A stretch of 5,686 bases of DNA. It comes from CAYYNP01 sp964472545 (GTDB lineage: Bacteria; Planctomycetota; Planctomycetia; Pirellulales; Thermoguttaceae). Positions 1 through 5,620 of this stretch are shown piece after piece. Position 1 is the stretch's first letter; every line of letters starts with the position of its first letter. The notes beneath the pieces were generated by a model, which saw only the letters and a list, made by a program, of their open reading frames with translations, ran no database searches and was not told where the DNA came from. The DNA lies in assembly GCA_964472545.1 (NCBI GenBank), contig CAYYNP010000456.1:1-5686 (forward strand), read 5' to 3'. Both the position numbers and the translations under genes were made by a program.

Positions 1-1003
1 CGCGGGCGTAGGTGAGTTGGTCGGTCGAGTCGAGTTCGTGTGACTTCGGCGCCGCCACGTCGAGCATCCGCGCGACCTGCTCTCGCATCGGCAGCACGTC
101 GCCGGTGACCGGCTCGACGATCTTGCCGTCGAGTCCGTAACGCATCGCCTGCCAACGGTTCTGCTGGAGGTATTCGCGGCCGACGTCCGCACGCGGCACG
201 CCGGCCTCGAAGCGGTCTTGGTACTCGGCGACCAATGCCTGCACGATCGCCGCCAAGGCGACCAGCCGGCGGGCGTCGGTGGGCAGGTCGAAAATGCGGA
301 CCTCGATCGTGCCCAGCGGCGGCTGGGGGCGGACCGGCCACCAGAGATCGCCGGGCGTGGTAATCTCACCGGTTTCCCGCAGCTTGTCGTGGAAGGCGAC
401 GAGCTGCTCGAAGTCGGTGAACGGCGGGGCGGGTTGCGCCCGGGGCATGCCACCGAAGAGATGGGCCCGAGCCGACGCCAGGCGGGTGTCGTCGCCCGAG
501 AGGAACGGTGAATTGGCCGACAGCGCCAACAGCGGATAGAGCCAGCGGGCCATCTCGTTCATCACGTAGATTACCGCCGCGTCCGAACGCACGCCGACGT
601 GTACGTGCAGGCCGAACGCCAGGAATTGCCGCACCGGCAAGCCGACGGCTTCAACCACCCACTGATAGTGCTCCTCTTCCACAACCTTCTGGTCTCGCCA
701 GCGGGCAAACGGATGGCTGCCCGAGGCAACCAACTTGCACCCGACCTCCGCACACGCACGGGCCGCCTCTTGCCGATCAAGGCGTACGGCTTCGGCGACC
801 TCGGCAGCCGTGCGGCAGACGGGGCTGCGCAACTCCAACGCCGAATAGAACAGTTCGTGACACGCGGCCTTCTGCTGCGGGGCAGGCAGACGCTGCATCA
901 CCTCGTCGCAGCGCGATACCAGGTCGGCATTCTCCGGCGAGATGAGGTGAAACTCCTGCTCGACGCCGAGCGTGGGAAACTCGTTGGGAACGAACGTCTT
1001 CAT
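1..1003 (-). CDS. YbdK-like carboxylate-amine ligase, GCS2 family (C-terminus cut off by the window edge)
   Basis: I translated this frame by hand from ATG 1003; it stays open for 334 codons to the window edge. The family usually has about 370 residues, so perhaps 40 are missing. Family signatures appear in order: GVEQEF (13-18), with the acidic pair expected to bind metal/ATP; ALELRSPVC (55-63); GLHVHVGV (131-138), the family hallmark; LSANSPFLSG (161-170); LGTIEVRIFD (230-239); and NRWQAMRYGLDG (282-293). GCS2-family enzymes use ATP to join a carboxylate to an amine; E. coli YbdK has weak glutamate-cysteine ligase activity and EgtA-type relatives make gamma-glutamylcysteine. The true substrate here is unknown. 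The protein should be cytosolic, with no signal peptide. The ATG overlaps the stop of the upstream hydrolase gene and has no clear Shine-Dalgarno site, so reinitiation after the hydrolase is likely. The family call is firm; the substrate is open. Confidence 0.93.
   Translation of the reverse strand, partial: MKTFVPNEFPTLGVEQEFHLISPENADLVSRCDEVMQRLPAPQQKAACHELFYSALELRSPVCRTAAEVAEAVRLDRQEAARACAEVGCKLVASGSHPFARWRDQKVVEEEHYQWVVEAVGLPVRQFLAFGLHVHVGVRSDAAVIYVMNEMARWLYPLLALSANSPFLSGDDTRLASARAHLFGGMPRAQPAPPFTDFEQLVAFHDKLRETGEITTPGDLWWPVRPQPPLGTIEVRIFDLPTDARRLVALAAIVQALVAEYQDRFEAGVPRADVGREYLQQNRWQAMRYGLDGKIVEPVTGDVLPMREQVARMLDVAAPKSHELDSTDQLTYAR
1000..1003 (-). other. ATGA stop/start overlap coupling hydrolase and ligase
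   Basis: On the minus strand the TGA stop of the M20 hydrolase (1002-1000) shares bases with the ATG of the GCS2 ligase (1003-1001). The bases just upstream of this ATG lack a good Shine-Dalgarno sequence. The arrangement is the classic sign of translational coupling and of a two-gene (or longer) operon that continues beyond the left edge. Confidence 0.9.
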
Positions 1004-2214
1004 GCGTCGACCGATTTCGGGGAAGATCGATCCGGGGAACACAACCGCAGGGCCATGCCGGCCAGCACGAGCATGCCGGTGGGGACGGCCCGGTCGTTGA
1101 AGGCGAACTCGGGCGTGTGCAGCAGCGGGGCGTTGCCGTCGGCCTCGGGGTTACCCGTGCCCAGGCGGATTAGCAGCCCGGGAATCTGCTGCGCAAAGAC
1201 GGCGAAATCTTCGCCGCCCATGCTGGGGGCGTCGAGCTGCCGCACCTGCACGAACCGGCTGAACTCCCGGCCCATCGCGACGAGTTCCTCAAAGAGTCTT
1301 CCGTCGTTGATCACCGGTGGGCAACTCGATCGAAACGAGACTTCGGCGCACAACTCGAGCGGATCGCACGCCTGATGGGCCAACTCGCGGATGGCTTGAC
1401 GGGTCTGCCGTTGCAGCTCTTCGTCGAGCGCCCGGGCGGAGCCGGCCAGCGTGCCTTCTTCAGGAATCACGTTGTCGCTGCCGCCGGCCATCGACATGCA
1501 GATCGTTACCGTACGCTCCGGCGAGGAGAGCGTGGGCAAGACCTGAATCAGGCGTGCCATGCCGTCCAGAGGATTGCGCGCCCGATGCGGCCGGGCCGAA
1601 TGGCCGCCGTGGCCGCGCACGCGTACGGCGAAGGGATCGAGCGAGGCCGCGATCACGCCCGGGCGGCTGGCCACCACGTCGGACGGCAATTCGGGCCAGG
1701 CGTGCAACGCCAGCGCGGCGTCGGGGCGTCCGTCGTCGAGCAGCCCGTCGGCAAGCATCGCCTTGGCCCCGGTAGCCTTCTCTTCGGCCGGTTGAAATAC
1801 GAAACGCACGCGGCCGGCCAGCCGTGGCCGCAGTTGGGCGAGCACGTGGACCGTGCCCAGCAGAATCGCCATGTGTCCGTCGTGGCCACAGGCATGCGAA
1901 TAGCCCGGATGCAGCGAGCGATATTCTTCCTCCGACCGGTCCTCCATCGGCAGGGCGTCCATGTCGGCCCGCAACAGCACGTAGCCGCCTTCGCGCCGGC
2001 CGTGCAGGTCGGCGACGACGCCCTGGCCGCCGACTCCGGTTCGCACGGTAGCCGACATATCGGCCAGTTCTTCGGCGATCCGCGCGGCCGTCTGCACCTC
2101 GTCGCCGCCGGGTTCCGGCATCCGATGCAGGTCACGACGCAACGCCACCGCATGTGGGGCCGCGGCCCGGACGGCAGCGATCAGATCGTCGTGAAGGGTG
2201 TCTGCCGTTGCCAT
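1000..2214 (-). CDS. M20-family (M20D-like) metal-dependent amidohydrolase/aminoacylase
   Basis: This 404-residue protein is of normal M20D length. Motifs in order: DLHRMPEPG (28-36); LLRADMDALP (80-89); HACGHDGH (107-114), whose Cys109 and His111 should bind the di-metal centre; FQPAEE (140-145), with the catalytic/metal Glu pair; ALHAWPELP (169-177), with ligand His171; GHGGHSARPH (201-210) in the lid/dimerisation domain; MGGEDF (332-337); and LLHTPEFAFND (364-374), with the last His ligand. Relatives hydrolyse N-acyl amino acids: hippurate, IAA-amino acid conjugates, N-acetyl-diaminopimelate. Specificity cannot be told from sequence. No signal peptide is evident, so it is probably cytosolic. 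I chose ATG 2214. The frame remains open to an ATG at 2325, but that 37-residue extension is basic, unlike the family, and runs through two palindromic repeats. An in-frame GTG at 2226 is possible. No strong ribosome site precedes it. It overlaps the ligase gene downstream by 4 bp. Confidence 0.93.
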   Translation of the reverse strand: MATADTLHDDLIAAVRAAAPHAVALRRDLHRMPEPGGDEVQTAARIAEELADMSATVRTGVGGQGVVADLHGRREGGYVLLRADMDALPMEDRSEEEYRSLHPGYSHACGHDGHMAILLGTVHVLAQLRPRLAGRVRFVFQPAEEKATGAKAMLADGLLDDGRPDAALALHAWPELPSDVVASRPGVIAASLDPFAVRVRGHGGHSARPHRARNPLDGMARLIQVLPTLSSPERTVTICMSMAGGSDNVIPEEGTLAGSARALDEELQRQTRQAIRELAHQACDPLELCAEVSFRSSCPPVINDGRLFEELVAMGREFSRFVQVRQLDAPSMGGEDFAVFAQQIPGLLIRLGTGNPEADGNAPLLHTPEFAFNDRAVPTGMLVLAGMALRLCSPDRSSPKSVDA

Positions 2215-2250
2215 GTCACGGTCCACGGGTGTTAGCCGACGTGGTGCCAA

Positions 2251-2268
2251 GCCCACGCGTGCGCGGGC
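2251..2268. repeat. 18-bp imperfect palindrome, copy 1
   Basis: The plus strand reads GCCCACGCGTGCGCGGGC. Eight-base arms pair with one A/C mismatch around a 2-base centre. Copy 2 starts exactly 50 bp further on with the same left half. No T-run follows on the minus strand, so it is not a canonical intrinsic terminator. It may be a dispersed intergenic palindrome or a non-canonical terminator for the desulfurase. Confidence 0.6.
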
Positions 2269-2300
2269 ATGAATGTTGTTTGCGTATGACCATAACGCCA

Positions 2301-2318
2301 GCCCACGCAAGCGGGGGC
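2301..2318. repeat. 18-bp imperfect palindrome, copy 2
   Basis: The plus strand reads GCCCACGCAAGCGGGGGC. It shares the left half GCCCACGC with copy 1, is preceded by the same CCA-type flank, and has its mismatch at the same stem position (A/G here, A/C in copy 1). It lies 30 bp downstream of the desulfurase stop. Confidence 0.6.
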
Positions 2319-2348
2319 AAGGCACCCCTTAGCAGCGTTGAAAGTGAA

Positions 2349-3578
2349 TCATTTCTCTTCCGGCCCGGTCAGCGAAAGCCCGCTCATCGCCCGCAGCCGT
2401 GCGACCGATTCGGCCAGTTGACCCACGGCCGCGTCGATCTCCTCCGGCGTGTTGAAACGTCCCAGGCCGAGGCGCACACCGCCGCGGGTGCGGTCGTCGC
2501 GCAGTCCCAGCGCCCGCAATACGTGGCTGGGACGCGGGTCGGCCGAGCTGCACGCGCTGCCGCTGCTGGCGGCCACGCCGGGGGTGCTCATCAACAGCGC
2601 CTCGCCGTCGACCCGGGCGAAGCTCACGTTGAGGTTGCCCGGCAGCCGCGGGCCGGATTGTGTCGAATTCGGCATCGAGAGATCCGGGCCGTTGAGCTCG
2701 ACACCGTCGACCGCCGCTTGCAGCCCTTCGAACAACCGCTTGCGCAGCGCCCGCAGCCGTTGGCTCTCGTCGTCCATTTCATCAAGGCAGAGCTGCAAGG
2801 CTCGGGCGAAGCCGACGATACCCGGCACGTTGAGCGTCCCGCTGCGTAACGCCCGTTCCTGTCCGCCGCCGTCGATCAACGGCCGCAGCCGGACCCAGGG
2901 CTTGCGTCGCCGCACGTAAAGCGCCCCGACGCCCTTGGGGCCGTAGATTTTGTGGGCCGAAAAGCTCATCAGGTCGACGCCCAGTTGCTCGACGTCGACG
3001 GGCATCCGCCCCACGGCTTGGGTGGCGTCGGTGTGCAACAACACGCCGCGGCGTTTGCAGATCTGGCCGATCTGGGCCAGCGGCTGGATGGTGCCGATCT
3101 CATTGTTGGCCAGCATCACCGAAACGAGGATCGTCCGCTCGCAGATCGCCTCTTCCACTCGTTCGGGCGAAAGGTGCCCGGCGTCGGCGGCCGGTGCCTG
3201 GGCGACCGGCAGTAGCGTCGTTTCCAGGCCGTCGTGTTCGAGCTTCTCGAGCGGCTCGAGCACGGCCGGGTGTTCGGTCGTCACGCTAATCAGGCGGCTG
3301 CCCGGCTTGGCGTAGCGTCCGGCCACGCCGCGGATGGCCAGGTTGTTGCTCTCGGTGGCCCCGCTGGTGAAGATGATCTCCTTGGGCCCGGCGCCGACGG
3401 CGGCGGCGATCGATTTGCGGGCTGCGGCGACGGCGTCTCGGGCAGCCCAGCCCAACGGGTGCGTGGCACTGCCGGCGTTGCCGTACTGTTCGGTGAAATA
3501 CGGCAACATGGCCTCCACCACCCGGGGGTCGGTCCGGGTGGTGGCGTGGTTGTCGAGATAGACGCACTGTGGGGTCAT
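2349..3578 (-). CDS. iscS: Cysteine desulfurase, IscS/NifS type (class V PLP aminotransferase fold)
   Basis: This 409-residue protein is close in length to E. coli IscS (404). It should take sulfur from L-cysteine, giving alanine and an enzyme persulfide that feeds Fe-S cluster assembly or tRNA thiolation in the cytosol. Visible signatures: YLDNHATTRTDPRVVEAM (7-24) at the N-terminus; TSGATESNN (71-79), binding the PLP phosphate; TEHPAV with His103; HTDATQAVG (182-190), with PLP-contacting Asp184 and Gln187; SFSAHKIYGPKGVG (205-218), with Lys210 as the Schiff-base lysine; and SSGSACSS (338-345), with Cys343 as the persulfide cysteine in the IscS/NifS (group I) context. All key residues are present. 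No scaffold (IscU/NifU) gene is adjacent and the C-terminus lacks an obvious IscU-docking tail, so the symbol marks the family, not proof of the ISC pathway. ATG 3578 has no clear Shine-Dalgarno site. No in-frame alternative ATG, GTG or TTG lies between it and the upstream stop at 3684-3686. Confidence 0.96.
   Translation of the reverse strand: MTPQCVYLDNHATTRTDPRVVEAMLPYFTEQYGNAGSATHPLGWAARDAVAAARKSIAAAVGAGPKEIIFTSGATESNNLAIRGVAGRYAKPGSRLISVTTEHPAVLEPLEKLEHDGLETTLLPVAQAPAADAGHLSPERVEEAICERTILVSVMLANNEIGTIQPLAQIGQICKRRGVLLHTDATQAVGRMPVDVEQLGVDLMSFSAHKIYGPKGVGALYVRRRKPWVRLRPLIDGGGQERALRSGTLNVPGIVGFARALQLCLDEMDDESQRLRALRKRLFEGLQAAVDGVELNGPDLSMPNSTQSGPRLPGNLNVSFARVDGEALLMSTPGVAASSGSACSSADPRPSHVLRALGLRDDRTRGGVRLGLGRFNTPEEIDAAVGQLAESVARLRAMSGLSLTGPEEK
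3515..3544. repeat. Perfect 11-bp inverted repeat inside the desulfurase start region
   Basis: CCACCACCCGG (3515-3525) pairs exactly with CCGGGTGGTGG (3534-3544) around an 8-base loop. In the desulfurase mRNA this hairpin would begin about 35 nt after the start codon. The codons specify the conserved family stretch ATTRTDPRVVEA, so part of the symmetry may be accidental. Confidence 0.6.
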
Positions 3579-3600
3579 CGCGAGTTCGGCCGGCGTCGAC

Positions 3601-3675
3601 GTCTTGACTGGGGACGTCTTGACTGGGGACGTCTTGACTGGGGACGTCTTAAGTGGGGGCGTCTTGATTGGGGCC
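3601..3675. repeat. 15-bp tandem repeat, five units, in front of the desulfurase gene
   Basis: The plus-strand unit is GTCTTGACTGGGGAC. Units 1-3 (3601-3645) are identical, unit 4 (3646-3660) reads GTCTTAAGTGGGGGC and unit 5 (3661-3675) GTCTTGATTGGGGCC. The array ends 22 bp before the desulfurase ATG and begins next to a candidate -10 box, so it would occupy nearly the whole 5' leader. The identical gene-proximal units and divergent distal ones suggest recent expansion at that end. Read on the minus strand in frame with the desulfurase it is open (an SPVKT-like pentapeptide per unit), but no start codon precedes it, so translation is not supported. Confidence 0.92.
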
Positions 3676-3680
3676 CCTGA

Positions 3681-3709
3681 AGTCTACGCTGGCCTTGCTT
3701 CCGGGGCAA
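3681..3709 (-). promoter_or_regulatory. Candidate sigma-70-like promoter for the desulfurase gene
   Basis: On the minus strand TTGCCC (3709-3704) and TAGACT (3686-3681) are separated by 17 bp; each matches 4 of 6 consensus bases. Transcription would start at the edge of the 15-bp tandem array, making that array the 5' leader. The match is modest in a GC-rich genome. Confidence 0.3.
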
Positions 3710-3748
3710 TCGGCCAAGGCGACCGCCAGCCCAACAGGGAGGATAGAT

Positions 3749-3804
3749 AGTAGTCGTCTCGCTCCGCGAGACGACGTGACATCTCGCGGAGCGAGATGAC
3801 TACT
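3749..3804. repeat. REPIN-like inverted pair of GTAG-preceded hairpins
   Basis: A 23-bp arm (3749-3771) is repeated in inverted form at 3782-3804 with one difference, separated by 10 bp. Each arm belongs to its own hairpin: 3753-3775 (10-bp stem, TCC loop) and 3780-3798 (8-bp stem, GGA loop). The tetranucleotide GTAG lies at the 5' side of each (3750-3753 on plus, 3803-3800 on minus), as in bacterial REP elements. The stems differ by a compensatory pair, G3756-C3772 against A3781-T3797. The element starts 20 bp after the stop of the barrel gene and could also act as a transcript end, but no T-run follows. A REP-like identity is inferred from layout alone. Confidence 0.8.
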
Positions 3805-3823
3805 TTGGGGTGTCCGGCGAAGT

Positions 3824-5200
3824 TTAGTACCGACCCACCGCAAAAGTGCCGTTGTTGGCCAGCGGCTGGATGGTCCCGAATCGCCGCGACTGGCAGTGGT
3901 TGGCTCCGCAGACGGGCCGCCATTCGATCCCCATCGACAGGCTCCAGATCTCTTCGTCGCGGCCGTCCGGGGCGCTGGCGCTGGGTAGGATGTAGTTGAA
4001 GTTGCCGAACAGCGAGACGCGATTGCCCAGCGGAACTCGGGCGTCGGAGCCCACGATGAACTCGCCGGGCTCCGAGGCGATACCCAGCCAGGATGTGGTG
4101 CTGATCCCGCTGGCGAAACACCGCTGGTAATAGAGGTTGCCCTGGGCCAACGGCTTGAAACGATTGACGTGCTGCTGCGGTCCCTCGTTCCACGTCACGG
4201 TCTCGTCGCTGTTGGGGATGGCCGCCCAAATGCCGAACTCGCTGCAGGGCGACAATTCGTAGGCCAGCTTCACCCGCCATTGCGAAAGCGAGAACGAATC
4301 GTAGTATTGGTCGTGCAGCCAATCGAAGGCGAATCCCCACTTCAGCCGCCGGGCCCTCAGCGGCAAGTGCTGATAGAGGCCGATCGTGGTGAAGTGCTGG
4401 CTGCGGGTGCTTCCGCCCGAGTAGTACGTGCCTTGCAGGTCGGAGAGCACGACGCTGGTGCCCGCGTGAAAGCCGAGGCCGTAGCGTCGGGCGATCGGAA
4501 CGTCGCAGTTGACGCCGAATTGGAACCCGAAGTTGCCGTTGATGCCGTCCAGGTCGACCGGTCCCTTGAAGCCCTCGACCGACGTCGTGCCGGTGATCCC
4601 CATCCAGGCTGCGTTGTACGCCGCGGCCAGCCTTTCGAGCACCAGTTGGGTGTCGGCCATCACGGCCATGGTGTCGTCGGTGCAGGTGTAGTCGGCGGCG
4701 AAGTCCTCCTCCTGGAAAGGACTGGCGGCCGGTGCCTCGTCGTCCGGCGATGCCTCGTCGTCGTCTGGCAAAACGTCCGGCAAAACGTCCGGCAAAACGC
4801 CTGGCAAAATGTCCGGTACGGGGACTATCGGCGCCGGCTCGTCCTCTTCCAGCATTTGTGCCTGCCGGACGTCGGAGAAGGCGGATGCCGCGATCGACGT
4901 GGTCGCCGATTCGCCGTCGGCCGACGCCGTAGCGTGTTGGCCGGCCATGTACTGCAGGGCCTCTTGAAGCTGTACCAGATCGGAAGGGCTGAGCACGTCC
5001 TGCGCGTCCAGCGTAATGTTCCTTCGTTCTCTGGCGGTCAGCGTGCCGTCGGCCATGGCGGCGGTCAGTTCCGCTCGAATCCGCTGCCGGCCGGCCAAAA
5101 CCGTCCGGGCGTCGCGATCGGCGGCCGGCAAGTCGGCCGCGGCGATCGTGACGGCCAAGACTGACAAAATCGCGATGCGAAACGGTACTCGGAGTTTCAT
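3824..5200 (-). CDS. Secreted putative outer-membrane beta-barrel protein, DUF6666-like
   Basis: This 458-residue protein begins with a Sec-type signal peptide: basic MKLRVPFR, a hydrophobic stretch to about residue 20, and likely cleavage after Ala22 or Ala27. Next are a helical, charged segment (about 28-88), a Pro/Asp/Glu-rich low-complexity linker (117-166) containing four [D/G]-[V/I]-L-P repeats (130-145), and a C-terminal region (about 200-430) of alternating polar and aromatic residues typical of transmembrane beta strands, for example GNFGFQFGV, YGLGFHAGTSVV and WSLSMGIEW. The end, with a short Cys-x4-Cys (431-436) and a PLANNGTF motif, resembles planctomycete DUF6666 proteins as I remember them. 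It is presumably an outer-membrane or surface protein of unknown role, perhaps porin-like. ATG 5200 is fixed by the signal peptide and a GAGGGGGA ribosome site 7 nt upstream. It appears monocistronic. The exact family needs a profile search. Confidence 0.82.
   Translation of the reverse strand: MKLRVPFRIAILSVLAVTIAAADLPAADRDARTVLAGRQRIRAELTAAMADGTLTARERRNITLDAQDVLSPSDLVQLQEALQYMAGQHATASADGESATTSIAASAFSDVRQAQMLEEDEPAPIVPVPDILPGVLPDVLPDVLPDDDEASPDDEAPAASPFQEEDFAADYTCTDDTMAVMADTQLVLERLAAAYNAAWMGITGTTSVEGFKGPVDLDGINGNFGFQFGVNCDVPIARRYGLGFHAGTSVVLSDLQGTYYSGGSTRSQHFTTIGLYQHLPLRARRLKWGFAFDWLHDQYYDSFSLSQWRVKLAYELSPCSEFGIWAAIPNSDETVTWNEGPQQHVNRFKPLAQGNLYYQRCFASGISTTSWLGIASEPGEFIVGSDARVPLGNRVSLFGNFNYILPSASAPDGRDEEIWSLSMGIEWRPVCGANHCQSRRFGTIQPLANNGTFAVGRY
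4767..4814 (-). repeat. In-frame 12-bp tandem repeat (four units) in the barrel-protein linker
   Basis: The plus-strand unit GGCAAAACGTCC occurs at 4767 and 4779 exactly, and with one or two changes at 4791 and 4803. It encodes four-residue blocks DILP-GVLP-DVLP-DVLP (residues 130-145). The 12-bp period preserves the reading frame, so unit loss or gain would change linker length without breaking the gene. Confidence 0.92.
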
Positions 5201-5207
5201 GTCGAGA

Positions 5208-5215
5208 TCCCCCTC
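5208..5215 (-). promoter_or_regulatory. Ribosome binding site of the barrel-protein gene
   Basis: GAGGGGGA on the minus strand lies 7 nt before ATG 5200. It is the only strong Shine-Dalgarno-like site in the window and supports that start. Confidence 0.75.
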
Positions 5216-5234
5216 GTTTGGTGAACGTGTCTCG

Positions 5235-5264
5235 ATGATTGGCTGAAGCCCTGGTCCGTGGCAA
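5235..5264 (-). promoter_or_regulatory. Candidate sigma-70-like promoter for the barrel-protein gene
   Basis: On the minus strand TTGCCA (5264-5259, 5 of 6 matches to TTGACA) and AATCAT (5240-5235, 4 of 6 to TATAAT) are 18 bp apart. They lie 35 bp before the start codon, giving a short leader that includes the ribosome site. Confidence 0.3.
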
Positions 5265-5479
5265 ACGACCGTCGGATCAAGACAGCCCGGCCGCTATGAC
5301 CGGCATAGGTAGAATTCTCATCGGGACCGTTTCGACCGGAACTTAACGCACAGGCTGCCTAACCGGAACAATCCGCACGACGGGGGCCGGAGAATCGGAA
5401 TAACTAGAGGATCTTGCCCGCTTTCCCTAGGTTAACGCCTTGCCAGGTCAGATGGACCGGGGCGATGGGCGGAAGTTTA

Positions 5480-5514
5480 GGAGTGAGGGTCGAGGGGTAA
5501 GCGGTAAGGGGCCA
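5480..5514. repeat. Degenerate 7-bp G-rich tandem repeat, about five units
   Basis: On the plus strand the units read GGAGTGA, GGGTCGA, GGGGTAA, GCGGTAA and GGGGCCA, consensus close to GGGGTRA. G-runs recur every seven bases, so a two-tier G-quadruplex is conceivable on the plus strand. The units are divergent, so this is an old or weak repeat. Confidence 0.5.
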
Positions 5515-5620
5515 AGGACGGGGGCAAGCGCTCTGATGCTCGCGCCGCCATGGTCGAACTCTTGCAAGTCCAACGACGTCCTGCCGTGCTCTCCAATCGT
5601 CCACGCCTGCCCCCCGGCCG

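Larger units (their letters stand above)
2215..2348. other. 134-bp gap between desulfurase and hydrolase genes
   Basis: This gap follows the desulfurase stop and precedes the hydrolase start. It holds two copies of an 18-bp imperfect palindrome, listed separately. I see no convincing sigma-70 promoter: TATGGT on the minus strand has no well-spaced -35 partner. There is also no hairpin followed by a T-run. Whether the desulfurase and hydrolase genes are co-transcribed is therefore undecided. Confidence 0.6.
5201..5620. other. 420-bp gap without a recognisable gene
   Basis: The left part should hold the promoter and leader of the barrel gene. At 5335-5342 and 5362-5369 the octamer ACCGGAAC is repeated directly 27 bp apart, which may be chance. 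Around 5480-5514 there is a G-rich heptamer repeat. The remaining part (about 5520-5615) is open in all three minus-strand frames, ending with stops near 5404 in one frame, but none of the translations resembles a family I know and any start would lie inside the suspect poly-C end. I do not call a gene here. Confidence 0.6.

Noticed and set aside
218..2849. Long open frames on the plus strand opposite the ligase, hydrolase and desulfurase genes.
   Set aside because: They are shadows caused by high GC and third-position bias; their translations are rich in Arg, Pro and Ala and lack motifs, whereas the minus-strand frames carry complete family signatures.
3601..3675. The 15-bp units considered as a CRISPR array or as an N-terminal extension of the desulfurase.
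   Set aside because: The units are directly adjacent without spacers, so this is not CRISPR. No ATG, GTG or TTG in frame lies between the upstream stop and 3578, so an extension is not supported.
3749..3804. The inverted repeat considered as an intrinsic terminator or IS ends.
   Set aside because: No T-run follows on the minus strand, and there is no transposase or target duplication nearby. A role in ending the barrel transcript remains possible but is not canonical.
3075..3874. An identical 18-base stretch GGCCAGCGGCTGGATGGT occurs at 3075-3092 and 3857-3874, encoding TIQPLA in both the desulfurase and the barrel protein.
   Set aside because: In the desulfurase it belongs to the conserved ANNEIGTIQP motif, and in the barrel protein to the C-terminal motif. 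Shared codon preference explains the match; there is no wider similarity around it.
3684..5264. A longer minus-strand frame covering the barrel gene in another reading frame.
   Set aside because: Its translation is Arg/Gly-rich without domains, whereas the overlapping frame from 5200 has a signal peptide, ribosome site and barrel-like strands.
5299..5311. Short near-palindrome at about 5295-5307 (TATGACCGGCATA) as a possible operator.
   Set aside because: It is only 13 bp with a mismatch, upstream of the candidate promoter, and could easily occur by chance; no second copy was seen.
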